64,000 bases of DNA from Pseudonocardia petroleophila. Lineage in GTDB: Bacteria; Actinomycetota; Actinomycetes; Mycobacteriales; Pseudonocardiaceae. The notes beneath the pieces were generated by a model. The model made no database searches. It worked only from the letters and a program-made list of their open reading frames with translations, and was not told where the DNA came from. Shown one piece after another: positions 57,164-63,887 of the stretch. The stretch lies in assembly GCF_014235185.1 (NCBI RefSeq), contig NZ_CP060131.1:1123501-1187500 (forward strand), in the 5' to 3' direction. Position numbers and translations under genes: made by a program. Positions within the stretch are counted from its first letter, which is position 1; each line of letters begins with the position of its first letter.

Positions 57164-57382
57164 ATGGTCCCCGCAGTCAACAACGGCCAGCTCGGCCTGA
57201 TCGTCGGGCTCGTCCTCGGGATCGCCGGCGCGTTCGGCGGCTTCTCGGCGTTCGTCGTCGTGCTGCTGCTCGGGGCGGTCGGCCTGCTGGTCGGGCGCTA
57301 CCTCGACGGCCAGCTCGACCTCTCCGAGCTCTCGGAGCGCTCCGGGCTGACCGGCCGCGGCTCCGACCGGCGACGCGGATGA
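57164..57382 (+). CDS. DUF2273 family small membrane protein
   Basis: A 72-residue membrane protein with two hydrophobic helices (GLIVGLVLGIAGAFGGF and FVVVLLLGAVGLLVG) and a charged tail with DGQLDLSELSER. Members of DUF2273 are regularly found in Asp23/AmaP clusters. The ATG at 57164 is preferred because AAGGAG lies 6 bases upstream; GTG 57158 would overlap the previous gene. Its stop overlaps the next ATG by 4 bases. A likely membrane partner for Asp23. Confidence 0.82.
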   Translation: MVPAVNNGQLGLIVGLVLGIAGAFGGFSAFVVVLLLGAVGLLVGRYLDGQLDLSELSERSGLTGRGSDRRRG

Positions 57383-57804
57383 CCGTCGCCGACCTGGTGC
57401 CGCCCGCCGCACCCCACGTCCCGGCCGGGCGGCACCGCGCACTGCGGGAACCCGCCCTGCGCGGGGACCTGCACGTCGCGGACGGGGTCGTGGAGAAGAT
57501 CACCGCGACCGCGCTGGGCGAGGTCCCCGAGATCGGTGGCACGGCCCGGCGGGTCCTGGGCGTGGCGGTGGGGTCCGACGACCTGCCGCACGTCACGGCC
57601 ACCGTGTCCGGCGGGGCCGTCGTCCTCGACGCGGCCGTGTCGGTCGTCTACCCGGCGCCGGTCGCGCCCGCCACCGACCGGGCCCGTGCGCACGTCGTCG
57701 ACCGCGTCGGCGAGCTCACGGGCCTGCGGGTCGAGCGGGTCGACATCACCGTCACCGCCCTCACCCGCCCCCCGATCTCACCCCGCCGACGGGAGCTCAC
57801 GTGA
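57379..57804 (+). CDS. Asp23/Gls24 family protein (third paralogue)
   Basis: A 141-residue Asp23-type protein: LHVADGVVEKITATALGEVPEIGG, then VTATVSGGAVVLDAAVSVVYPAPVAPATDRARAHVVDRVGELTGLRVERVDITVTAL. It is shorter than the first paralogue and begins directly with a Pro-rich segment. ATGA overlap with the DUF2273 gene and GTGA overlap with the next gene show tight coupling. Three Asp23-like proteins in one operon suggest a hetero-oligomeric layer. Confidence 0.85.
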   Translation: MTVADLVPPAAPHVPAGRHRALREPALRGDLHVADGVVEKITATALGEVPEIGGTARRVLGVAVGSDDLPHVTATVSGGAVVLDAAVSVVYPAPVAPATDRARAHVVDRVGELTGLRVERVDITVTALTRPPISPRRRELT

Positions 57805-58334
57805 TCCGCCGTCCCCGCCGGACGGTTCCGGCCACCGTCGTCGCGCTCGTCCTGCTCGCCGCTGCGGTCCTGGTCGCGGTCTCGGGCGTCCAGGTGCTGC
57901 TCGGCCGACCCCCCGTCGTCCCGTTCGGCGATCTCGCCGCCCTCGGCGCACAGGTCACCCTCGCCGATCCCGCCGTCGTCGCCGCGGCGGCCGGGACCGC
58001 GCTGGTCGGGCTGCTGCTCCTGGCGCTCGCCCTGCGACCCGGGTCCCCCACCGTCCTCCCGCTGAGCGACGGCGGCTCGGGGATCGACACCGGCATCACC
58101 CGGCGCAGCCTCGACCGCGCGTTGGCCGACGCCGCCGGGCGGGTCGACGGCGTCCGGTCCGCGACGGTCCGGTCGCGCCGCACCCGGGTCCGCGCCGACG
58201 TCCGACCGGCGTTCGGCGATCCCGCGCAGCTCAGGTCCCGGGTCCGGGAGCAGCTCGCCGAGCGGCTGGCCGGGATCGGCCCCGCCTCCACCCCGCGGAT
58301 CACGGTCCGCGTCGTCCGACCGAGGAGGACCTGA
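57801..58334 (+). CDS. DUF6286 domain membrane protein
   Basis: A 177-residue protein with two N-terminal transmembrane helices (TVVALVLLAAAVLVAVSGVQVLL and VAAAAGTALVGLLLLALAL). A cytoplasmic or external alpha/beta domain follows (ALADAAGRVDGVRSATVRSRRTRVRADVR). This matches DUF6286 proteins found in actinobacterial Asp23 clusters; the function is not established. The soluble half resembles the C-terminal half of AmaP. The GTG start overlaps the Asp23 gene, and the stop shares a base with the next ATG (TGATG). Confidence 0.82.
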   Translation: MIRRPRRTVPATVVALVLLAAAVLVAVSGVQVLLGRPPVVPFGDLAALGAQVTLADPAVVAAAAGTALVGLLLLALALRPGSPTVLPLSDGGSGIDTGITRRSLDRALADAAGRVDGVRSATVRSRRTRVRADVRPAFGDPAQLRSRVREQLAERLAGIGPASTPRITVRVVRPRRT

Positions 58335-58936
58335 TGGCGTCCCCGAACCGTCCCGCCCGGCTCAACCGGACGCTGCTCGCCGTCGTCGGGCTGGTCCTGC
58401 TGCTCGTGGGCGCCGTCGGCGTCGCCGCCGGGGCCGGGCTGCTGCGCGGCATGCTCCCCGCGGTCGACCCGGGCGTACCCCTGCTCCCCGCCGAGCTCGC
58501 GCTGCCGCAGTGGGCGACCTACGTCGCCGTCGCTGGTGCGGTGGTCGTCGGGCTGCTGGCCCTGCGCTGGATGATCGCCCAGGCCCGGCGCCGCCCCCCG
58601 ACGGAGACCTGGCGGCTGCCCGCCGCCCCCGTCGACGGAGCCGACCGGGGATCCACCACGATCGACTCCGACGACGTCGCCGACGCCTTCGCCGCCGACA
58701 TCGAGACCTACCCCGGCGTCCTGTCCGCGGCGGCCGCGCTCACCGGCCCCCGCCACCGGCCCGACCTGCACCTGGAGATCACCGCGGGCACCGACGTCGA
58801 TCTCGCGGACCTGCGCGGACGCATCGCCGAGCACGCGCTGCCCCGCCTGCGCAGCGCGATGGACATCGAGGGCCTGCGCGCCGACCTGGTCCTGCGACTG
58901 GACACGACGACCGCCGACGCGCCGGCCGTCCACTGA
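58334..58936 (+). CDS. amaP: Alkaline-shock membrane anchor protein AmaP
   Basis: A 200-residue protein with two N-terminal membrane helices (TLLAVVGLVLLLVGAVGVAAGAG and WATYVAVAGAVVVGLLAL). A soluble domain ends in LHLEITAGTDVDLADLRGRIAEHALPRLRSAMDIEGLRADLVLRLDT. In Staphylococcus AmaP anchors Asp23 at the membrane. Here it closes the operon and shares a base with the DUF6286 stop. A small intrinsic terminator follows immediately. Confidence 0.82.
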   Translation: MASPNRPARLNRTLLAVVGLVLLLVGAVGVAAGAGLLRGMLPAVDPGVPLLPAELALPQWATYVAVAGAVVVGLLALRWMIAQARRRPPTETWRLPAAPVDGADRGSTTIDSDDVADAFAADIETYPGVLSAAAALTGPRHRPDLHLEITAGTDVDLADLRGRIAEHALPRLRSAMDIEGLRADLVLRLDTTTADAPAVH

Positions 58937-58952
58937 ATCCGCTCGTGCGGAT
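58937..58952 (+). terminator. Intrinsic terminator after amaP
   Basis: ATCCGC-TCGT-GCGGAT is a perfect 6-bp stem with a tetraloop, directly after the stop codon, followed by the pyrimidine-rich CTTCTGCTCTT. Confidence 0.6.
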
Positions 58953-58961
58953 CTTCTGCTC

Positions 58962-58991
58962 TTGAGGAACCGCACAAGCTCGTTCTACGCT
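58962..58991 (+). promoter_or_regulatory. Promoter for a leaderless lipoprotein gene
   Basis: TTGAGG (58962-58967), 18-base spacer, TACGCT (58986-58991), then 7 bases to the ATG at 58999. This is a sigma-70-type promoter with transcription expected to start at or beside the start codon. Confidence 0.6.
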
Positions 58992-58998
58992 CCTCCTC

Positions 58999-59529
58999 AT
59001 GACGCGTCTGCTGATCGGCATCGCGGCGCTCGTCGTCGGGCTGCTGGTGGGGTGCGGCGCCCCTGCCGTCGCGCCGGCACCCGCGGGAGCTCCGGCCGAG
59101 GTCCCACCGGTCGGCACCGTCCGCCTCACCGGCGACCTGGTGGCCCCGACCGGCGTCACGCTCGAGGACCTGGCCGCGCTGCCGCAGCAGACCGTCGAGG
59201 TCTCCTTCGGCAGCGGCCAGGGCCGGCAGACCCGCACCGAGACCGGCCCCGCCCTCGCCGACGTCCTGCCGGCGGACGCGCTGGCCGTCGCCCCGGACCG
59301 CCACAACGACCTCCTGTCGTTCGCCGTCCTCGCGGTCGGCTCCGACGGATACACCGCGGCCGTCGCCTACGGCGACGTGTCGGCCGACTTCGGCGACCGC
59401 GGCCTGCTGCTGTCCCTCGTCGAGGACGGGCGGGCGCTGGAGCGGCCGCGACTGGTCGTGCCCGGCGACGTCCGCGGCGGGCGCTACGTCAGCGATCTCG
59501 TGGAGCTCCGTGTCGTGCGGGTGCGGTGA
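58999..59529 (+). CDS. Lipoprotein with molybdopterin-oxidoreductase-like domain
   Basis: A 176-residue exported lipoprotein (lipobox LVGC, Cys19). The mature part resembles a reduced sulfite-oxidase/molybdopterin-binding fold: GTVRLTGDLVAPTGVTLEDLAALPQQTVEVSF, GPALADVL, VAYGDVSADFGDRGLLLSLVEDG, RLVVPGDVRGGRYVSDLVELRV. The Cys that would ligate molybdenum is not present, so it probably does not carry the active cofactor. It has its own promoter. Function unknown. Confidence 0.72.
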   Translation: MTRLLIGIAALVVGLLVGCGAPAVAPAPAGAPAEVPPVGTVRLTGDLVAPTGVTLEDLAALPQQTVEVSFGSGQGRQTRTETGPALADVLPADALAVAPDRHNDLLSFAVLAVGSDGYTAAVAYGDVSADFGDRGLLLSLVEDGRALERPRLVVPGDVRGGRYVSDLVELRVVRVR

Positions 59530-59553
59530 CCGGTGCGCGTGCCACAGTGCCCC

Positions 59554-59784
59554 GTGACCGCGCCCCCGATGGGCCCCGCCGCCATGCTCCCCGGCTGGTG
59601 GACGCTCATGCCGCTGGGCCCCGACGGCGAGCACCTGTGGGCGCGCATCGTGCGCCTGCTGCCGCCGGAGTGGACCCAGGAGGACCGCTGGGCCGTCCAG
59701 CTGCGCCGCGACGCCGACACCTGGTGGGTGAAGTGCGCCCCGTCCGCCCAGTTCCCGGTGTGCGACGTCGACCCGACCGGGTGA
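59554..59784 (+). CDS. Hypothetical Trp-rich small protein
   Basis: A 76-residue protein with six Trp residues (PGWWTLMPLGPDGEHLWARI, PPEWTQEDRW, DTWWVKCAP). No family recognised and no signal peptide. The GTG at 59554 is one of several possible starts (59533 would add 7 residues). Codon usage is normal for the genome, supporting a real gene. It ends at a 22-bp palindrome shared with the convergent lactate dehydrogenase. Confidence 0.5.
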   Translation: MTAPPMGPAAMLPGWWTLMPLGPDGEHLWARIVRLLPPEWTQEDRWAVQLRRDADTWWVKCAPSAQFPVCDVDPTG

Positions 59785-59805
59785 GGGCGGGACCGGTCCC
59801 GCCCT
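59784..59805. terminator. 22-bp perfect palindrome between convergent genes
   Basis: AGGGCGGGACC followed by its exact reverse complement GGTCCCGCCCT. It begins at the last base of the small-protein stop codon and reaches into the stop codon of the lactate dehydrogenase gene on the other strand. Probable bidirectional terminator. Confidence 0.6.
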
Positions 59806-61057
59806 ACCGCTCGCCCGCCCCGCGCGGCCGCAGGTCGGCGAACCGGGTGAGCTGCGTGACGTGCTTGGGCTCGAGCTCTTCGATGCTGGTCACCTGCAGC
59901 AGCTTCATCGTGCGCACGATCTGCTCGGACAGGATCTCGATCATCCGGTCGACGCCCTCGCGCCCACCGGCCATCAGGCCGTAGAGGTAGGCCCGGCCGA
60001 CGAGGGTGAACTTCGCCCCCATCGCGATCGACGCGACGACGTCGGCGCCGTTCATGATCCCCGTGTCGATCATGACCTCGACGTCGTCGCCGACCTCCCG
60101 GACCACCTCGGGCAGCAGGTGGAACGGCACCGGGGCGCGGTCCAGCTGCCGCCCGCCGTGGTTGGACAGCACGATCGCGTCCACCCCGAGGTCGGCCAGG
60201 CGCTTGGCGTCCTCGACGTTCTGCACGCCCTTGATCGCGATCCTGTGCGGCCAGATCTTCCGGATCTCGGCCAGGTCGTCGTAGTCGATCGACGGGTCCA
60301 TGGCCGCGTTGAGCAGCTCGCCGACGGTGCCCCCGGTCGAGGACAGCGAGGCGAACTCCAGCTTCGGCGTGGTGAGGAAGTCCCACCACCACCACGGCCG
60401 CGTCATCGTGTTGGCCACGGTGCGCAGGCTGATCTGCGGCGGGATGGAGAAGCCGTTGCGCTTGTCACGCAGCCGCGCGCCGGCGACCGGGGTGTCGACG
60501 GTGAAGAACAGCGTGTCGAACCCGGCCGCGGCCGCCCGCTCGACCAGGCCGTAGGAGATGTGCCGCTGGTTCATGACGTAGAGCTGGAACCAGTTGCGGC
60601 CGTTCGGATTCGCCTCCTTCACCGTCTCGATCGACGAGGTCCCAAGGGTGGACAGGCAGAACGGGATGCCCGCCGCACCGGCCGCCCCGGCCCCGGCCTC
60701 CTCTCCCTCGGTCTGCATCAGCCGCGTGAACCCGGTGGGCGCGATACCGAAGGGCAGGGCGGACGTGCCGCCGAGGATCCGGGTGGTCGTGTCGACCGTG
60801 GAGACGTCGCGCAGGACCGACGGGTGGAACTCGATGTCCTCGAACGCCTGGCGGGCCCGGCTCAGGGACAGCTCGCCGTCGGCGGCGCCGTCGGTGTAGT
60901 CGAACGCGGCAGCGGGCGTGCGCCGCTTCGCGATCCGGCGCAGGTCCTGGACGGTCAGCGCGGACTCGAGACGGCGCTTGCGGCCGTCGAACTCGAACCT
61001 CTTGAACCGCAGCAGCTCCAGAACCTCTGCCGGCCTCGGGGCCTGACGCTTCACCAT
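59804..61057 (-). CDS. lldD: L-lactate dehydrogenase, FMN-dependent (LldD2-like)
   Basis: A 417-residue alpha-hydroxy-acid oxidase family enzyme. It has [73 protein letters not shown], and [12 protein letters not shown] with the catalytic His. It closely resembles actinobacterial LldD2 quinone-dependent lactate dehydrogenases. A ribosome binding site (AGAAGGAGA) precedes the ATG. It is divergent from a GntR regulator with two TGGTCnGACCA operators between, so it is lactate- or hydroxy-acid-inducible by inference. Confidence 0.9.
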   Translation of the reverse strand: MVKRQAPRPAEVLELLRFKRFEFDGRKRRLESALTVQDLRRIAKRRTPAAAFDYTDGAADGELSLSRARQAFEDIEFHPSVLRDVSTVDTTTRILGGTSALPFGIAPTGFTRLMQTEGEEAGAGAAGAAGIPFCLSTLGTSSIETVKEANPNGRNWFQLYVMNQRHISYGLVERAAAAGFDTLFFTVDTPVAGARLRDKRNGFSIPPQISLRTVANTMTRPWWWWDFLTTPKLEFASLSSTGGTVGELLNAAMDPSIDYDDLAEIRKIWPHRIAIKGVQNVEDAKRLADLGVDAIVLSNHGGRQLDRAPVPFHLLPEVVREVGDDVEVMIDTGIMNGADVVASIAMGAKFTLVGRAYLYGLMAGGREGVDRMIEILSEQIVRTMKLLQVTSIEELEPKHVTQLTRFADLRPRGAGER

Positions 61058-61078
61058 GACTTCTCCTTCTGGGCATGC

Positions 61079-61093
61079 TGTGGTCTGACCACA
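61079..61093. promoter_or_regulatory. GntR/FadR operator 1
   Basis: TGTGGTC-T-GACCACA is a perfect odd palindrome and matches the TGGTnnnACCA core bound by FadR/PdhR/LldR-type GntR regulators. It lies 21 bases before the lactate dehydrogenase start. Confidence 0.75.
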
Positions 61094-61103
61094 CGGTAGC
61101 AAC

Positions 61104-61116
61104 GTGGTCAGACCAC
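61104..61116. promoter_or_regulatory. GntR/FadR operator 2
   Basis: GTGGTC-A-GACCAC, a second copy of the operator, centred 24 bases from the first and just upstream of the regulator's -10 element (TACCCT, 61123-61128). Confidence 0.75.
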
Positions 61117-61134
61117 AGCAAGTACCCTCTCCCC

Positions 61135-61833
61135 ATGCCCGCCGGACCCCGCGCCTCCGAACTCGTCCTGGCCCACGTCGAGGCCGAGCTCAGCGCCGGC
61201 CGATTCACGCTGGGCGGCCGGCTGCCTGCGGAACGGGCCCTCGCCGAGCAGCTCGGGATCTCCCGACCCTCCGTCCGCGAGGCGATCCGGGCGCTGGAGG
61301 TGCTCGGTGTCGTGCGCACCGGGACCGGCTCCGGCCCCGACGCCGGCGCGGTGATCGTCGCGAACCCGGCGGCGGGGATCGGCGCGGCACTGCGCCTGCA
61401 CCTGGCGACCACCGGGGTGTCCGTCGGCGACGTCGTGCAGCTGCGCGTCCTGATCGAGGGGTGGGCACTGCGCGAGGCGGCCGGCCGTCCCGACGCCGCC
61501 GTGTTCGCCACCGCGGCCGCTCTGCTGGACGAGATGGACGCCGAGCCCGACCCCCACCGCTTCATCGACCTCGACACGGCCTTCCACACCAGCCTCGTCG
61601 GCCTGTGCGGGAACGTGCTCGTCACGGCCGTCATGACCAGCGTCCGCGGCGCCGTGCGGTCCTACATCGGGACCGGGGCCACCCGCCTCCCCGACTGGGG
61701 CGCGACGTCCGAGCGGCTCCGCGCCGAGCACCGGCGCATCTACGACGCCGTCCGCACCGGCGACGCCCCGCGCGCCGAGCGCGAGGCGATCGCGCACATC
61801 ACGGGGTACTACCGCGACTCGGGGTTCGGCTGA
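61135..61833 (+). CDS. FadR/LldR-type GntR family transcriptional regulator
   Basis: A 232-residue regulator. The winged helix-turn-helix [30 protein letters not shown] (about residues 24-53) is followed by an FCD ligand domain with metal-binding residues in [16 protein letters not shown] and a later His. The ATG at 61135 follows TACCCT by 6 bases (leaderless). With two operators in the gap to lldD it should repress both genes until a hydroxy-acid inducer binds. Confidence 0.9.
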   Translation: MPAGPRASELVLAHVEAELSAGRFTLGGRLPAERALAEQLGISRPSVREAIRALEVLGVVRTGTGSGPDAGAVIVANPAAGIGAALRLHLATTGVSVGDVVQLRVLIEGWALREAAGRPDAAVFATAAALLDEMDAEPDPHRFIDLDTAFHTSLVGLCGNVLVTAVMTSVRGAVRSYIGTGATRLPDWGATSERLRAEHRRIYDAVRTGDAPRAEREAIAHITGYYRDSGFG

Positions 61834-61860
61834 GCACGGTCGGGCCGGTCGCTGGTGACG

Positions 61861-61897
61861 GTGGGCCCCCGGGGGATCGAACCCCGAACCCGCGGAC
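61861..61897 (-). other. 3' fragment of a tRNA gene, candidate attachment site
   Basis: Read on the minus strand, the sequence has an anticodon-stem 3' strand TCCGC, variable loop GGGTT and a T arm CGGGG-TTCGATC-CCCCG. An acceptor strand GGGGCCC then discriminator A follow. It most resembles the 3' half of a Lys-type tRNA. The 5' half (acceptor GGGCCCC and D arm) is not present upstream. Half-tRNAs of this kind are left by integrases that insert at tRNA 3' ends. Confidence 0.6.
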
Positions 61898-62089
61898 TCC
61901 CGCGCGATCATCTCCGACTTTCGTGGACATCCCGCGTGACCTGCGAGAACCACTCCCCCGACCTCTGATCGTTCGTGATCGTTCGGCGCCCCTCTGAAGA
62001 CGTTTCATGTCCCAAAAGTGTCCACAGGATCTTGAGCTGCACCGTCCCGCCGAACTCGCGCCGGCCGTTCTCCGCCCACGCCGGGAGCT

Positions 62090-62220
62090 GGTGGTGATCT
62101 CCTCGCGGCGCGGGTGGAACCCTGCCGGGCCGAGGGGTGGGGCGCAAGGCACGTCTTCCCGCCTTGCGCCCCACCCCTCGGCCCGGTAGCCCTCGGGCGC
62201 GCCGTGAGGAGATCACCACC
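62090..62220. repeat. 131-bp palindrome with 10-base loop
   Basis: The inner stem 62122-62150/62161-62189 is 29 bp with a single G-U pair, around the loop ACGTCTTCCC. An internal loop (62113-62121/62190-62197) leads to an outer stem 62090-62112/62198-62220 of 23 bp with one mismatch. This is far larger than a terminator. It could be a recombination or replication site, a folded mobile element, or an inverted duplication. Confidence 0.75.
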
Positions 62221-62295
62221 CCCGCCGCACCTCCCCCGATCTCCGAGTGGTGTCGGGTTCGGGCGGAGCCCGTGCACTTTCACCCATCACCGCTG

Positions 62296-62312
62296 AGAGC
62301 TAGCATCGCTCT
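62296..62312. promoter_or_regulatory. ArsR-type operator/promoter
   Basis: AGAGC-TAGCATC-GCTCT is an inverted repeat that encloses TAGCAT (62301-62306), the -10 element located 6 bases before the GTG at 62313. The regulator would repress its own leaderless promoter here. Confidence 0.55.
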
Positions 62313-62684
62313 GTGGCGATGAGTTGTTGTCCTGACGATGCAACCCCGGCGGTCGCGCTGTTTCGATCCCTCGGTGACCCCGCCCGATTGGCGATCGTGT
62401 CCCGCCTGGCACAGGGAGAGGCCCGGGTGGTCGACCTGACCCGCTTGCTGGGGTTGGCGCAGTCAACGGTGTCCAAGCACCTGGCCTGCCTCCGGGACTG
62501 CCAGCTCGTGGACTTCCGCACGGAGGGGCGCCAGTCCTACTACTCGTTGACCCGCCCTGAACTGATCGACCTGCTGCGCAGCGCAGAGCTGCTGTTGGCC
62601 GAGACCGGAGCTGCGGTGGCGCTGTGCCCGGTCTACGGCGAACCGGCGCAGACCATCGAGACGAAGATCGTGACGACCTCATGA
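62313..62684 (+). CDS. ArsR/SmtB metal sensor, CmtR-like
   Basis: A 123-residue winged-helix repressor. The recognition region is RLLGLAQSTVSKHLACLRDCQLVDFRTEGRQSYYSL. The Cys-x3-Cys in helix 4 (CLRDC) is the metal site of CmtR-type Cd/Pb sensors, and further Cys lie in the N-terminal SCCPDD and the C-terminal ALCPVYG. The likely start is GTG 62313 (TAGCAT 6 bases upstream); ATG 62319 is the alternative. ATGA overlap with the transporter gene fits a metal-induced efflux operon. Confidence 0.88.
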   Translation: MAMSCCPDDATPAVALFRSLGDPARLAIVSRLAQGEARVVDLTRLLGLAQSTVSKHLACLRDCQLVDFRTEGRQSYYSLTRPELIDLLRSAELLLAETGAAVALCPVYGEPAQTIETKIVTTS

Positions 62685-63358
62685 CGTCCGTCGCGCTCTC
62701 GTCCGATCGTCGGGCCGTTCTGCGCCGCCGTATTCGATGGCTGGTCGCCGGCACGATCACCTACAACCTGGTCGAGGCTGTGGTGGCCCTCGCGGCCGGA
62801 ACAATCGCCTCCTCGGTGGCCCTGATCGGATTCGGCCTGGACTCACTGATCGAGGTCAGCTCGGCCGCGGCGGTCGCCTGGCAGTTCGCCGGCTCCGATC
62901 CTCAGCGCCGGGAGCGGGTGGCGCTACGGGTCATCGCCTGGTCGTTCTTCGCGCTCGCGGCCTACGTGACGGTCGAAGCGGGTCGTGCGCTGCTGGGAGG
63001 AGCTGAGGCAGAGCGCTCGACCGTCGGCATCGTCCTGGTGGCCGTGAGCGTGGTCGTCATGCCGTTCCTGTCGCTGACGCAGCGCCGGGCGGGGAGAGAG
63101 CTGGGCTCGGCCAGCGCGGTGGCGGACTCCAAGCAGACACTGCTGTGCACCTACCTGTCCGCGGCGGTCCTTATCGGCCTGGTCCTCAACGCGACGCTCG
63201 GGTGGTGGTGGGCCGACCCCGTCGCCGGCCTGGTCCTCGCGGTGCTCGCCGTGCGGGAAGGTCGTAACGCGTGGCGCGGTGACCTGTGCTGCGCTCCGAC
63301 GCCCAATGCGGCATCCGGACCGGCGTCGACGTGCACGGACGGTTGCTGCTCGTCGTGA
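62681..63358 (+). CDS. Cation-efflux-like transporter with Cys-rich C-terminus
   Basis: A 225-residue membrane protein with about six helices. It resembles the CDF/cation transporter group: ITYNLVEAVVALAAGTIASSVALIGFGLDSLIEVSSA holds the characteristic Asp near the metal path. ASAVADSKQTLLCTYLSAAVLIG and WWWADPVAGLVLAVLAVREG follow. The tail DLCCAP...STCTDGCCSS has six Cys, suggesting thiophilic metal binding (Cd, Pb, Hg). It overlaps the ArsR sensor gene by 4 bases. A hairpin follows 39 bases after the stop. Confidence 0.85.
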   Translation: MTSVALSSDRRAVLRRRIRWLVAGTITYNLVEAVVALAAGTIASSVALIGFGLDSLIEVSSAAAVAWQFAGSDPQRRERVALRVIAWSFFALAAYVTVEAGRALLGGAEAERSTVGIVLVAVSVVVMPFLSLTQRRAGRELGSASAVADSKQTLLCTYLSAAVLIGLVLNATLGWWWADPVAGLVLAVLAVREGRNAWRGDLCCAPTPNAASGPASTCTDGCCSS

Positions 63359-63397
63359 CTGAGCCGTACTGACTCTGAGATCAGGCACGTTCTCGGT

Positions 63398-63429
63398 GGT
63401 GGCGTGGCCGGGTAGACGGACACGCCACC
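63398..63429 (+). terminator. Hairpin after the metal transporter gene
   Basis: GGTGGCGTG (63398-63406) and CACGCCACC (63421-63429) are perfectly complementary 9-base arms around a 14-base loop. Confidence 0.5.
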
Positions 63430-63488
63430 TCGGCACGGGCCGGAGGTGGAGTGCTGAGGTGTGGGCGGAGCCCGCGTCCTACCTCCGT

Positions 63489-63516
63489 TGACAGACGATC
63501 GTCAGGTTCTACTGTC
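63489..63516 (+). promoter_or_regulatory. Sigma-70-type promoter with central palindrome
   Basis: TTGACA (63489-63494), 16-base spacer, TACTGT (63511-63516). The spacer contains the perfect palindrome GACGATCGTC (63495-63504), a probable operator. It drives the zinc-ribbon gene at 63582; the rest of the 223-base gap holds only the preceding hairpin. Confidence 0.6.
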
Positions 63517-63581
63517 ACGGGTCAGGGCGATGAGATGGCCGAGCCCGTGATGGCGGTGAGATCCGTTCAGGAAGGTAGCTC

Positions 63582-63887
63582 GTGACTGCTGAGGTTGAGA
63601 CGACGAGGTCGGAGCCGCCCTCGCCCAGCTGTTGGTGCTGCGGCGGCGAGTTCGCTGAGGTCAGCCTGGTGCGGTTGGGCGCTCGGCCAGAGGTGACGAT
63701 CTGCCTCGATTGCGCGCGATTCTTGAACCGGCGGGCCCTCGCTCGGCGAAACGAGCACCGGTGGACGCCCCTTGGCGCGGTGAGAGGCCGTGTCCAGCGG
63801 GTGCGGGACTGGGTAATCGAAAACGGCTGGCACCGGCGCGGGCTGTTGGGCGCGTTCCTGCGCAGACTGGATCGTTTCCTGCCATGA
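63582..63887 (+). CDS. Small zinc-ribbon-like protein
   Basis: A 101-residue protein. Two Cys pairs (CWCCGGEF near residues 17-24 and ICLDCARF near 40-47) form a probable zinc ribbon. They are followed by an Arg/Trp-rich region (WTPLGAVRGRVQRVRDWVIENGWHRRG) that may be membrane- or nucleic-acid-binding. The family is not recognised with confidence; it looks like the small zinc-finger proteins found in actinobacterial mobile elements. The GTG start follows GGAAGG. It overlaps the next gene by 4 bases. Confidence 0.65.
   Translation: MTAEVETTRSEPPSPSCWCCGGEFAEVSLVRLGARPEVTICLDCARFLNRRALARRNEHRWTPLGAVRGRVQRVRDWVIENGWHRRGLLGAFLRRLDRFLP

Larger units (their letters stand above)
61834..62312. other. 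479-base gene-free junction with tRNA fragment and large palindrome
   Basis: No gene is supported. The stretch holds a 3' tRNA fragment (61861-61897), short direct repeats TGATCGTTCG (61967-61976 and 61978-61987), and less GC-rich sequence (CATGTCCCAAAAGTGTCC around 62006-62023). A 131-bp palindrome (62090-62220) and the ArsR promoter follow. It looks like the boundary of an integrated element. Confidence 0.55.

Noticed and set aside
61861..61960. Complete tRNA gene
   Set aside because: Only the T arm, variable loop and acceptor 3' strand are present; no D arm or matching 5' acceptor strand was found upstream on the minus strand.
62000..62030. Insertion sequence end suggested by TGTCCCAAAAGTGTCC-like sequence
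   Set aside because: No transposase, matching second end or target duplication is visible, so it was not called as an element.
62005..62322. Short open frames on both strands in and around the 131-bp palindrome
   Set aside because: They arise from the palindrome itself, mirror each other and have no ribosome binding site or domain.
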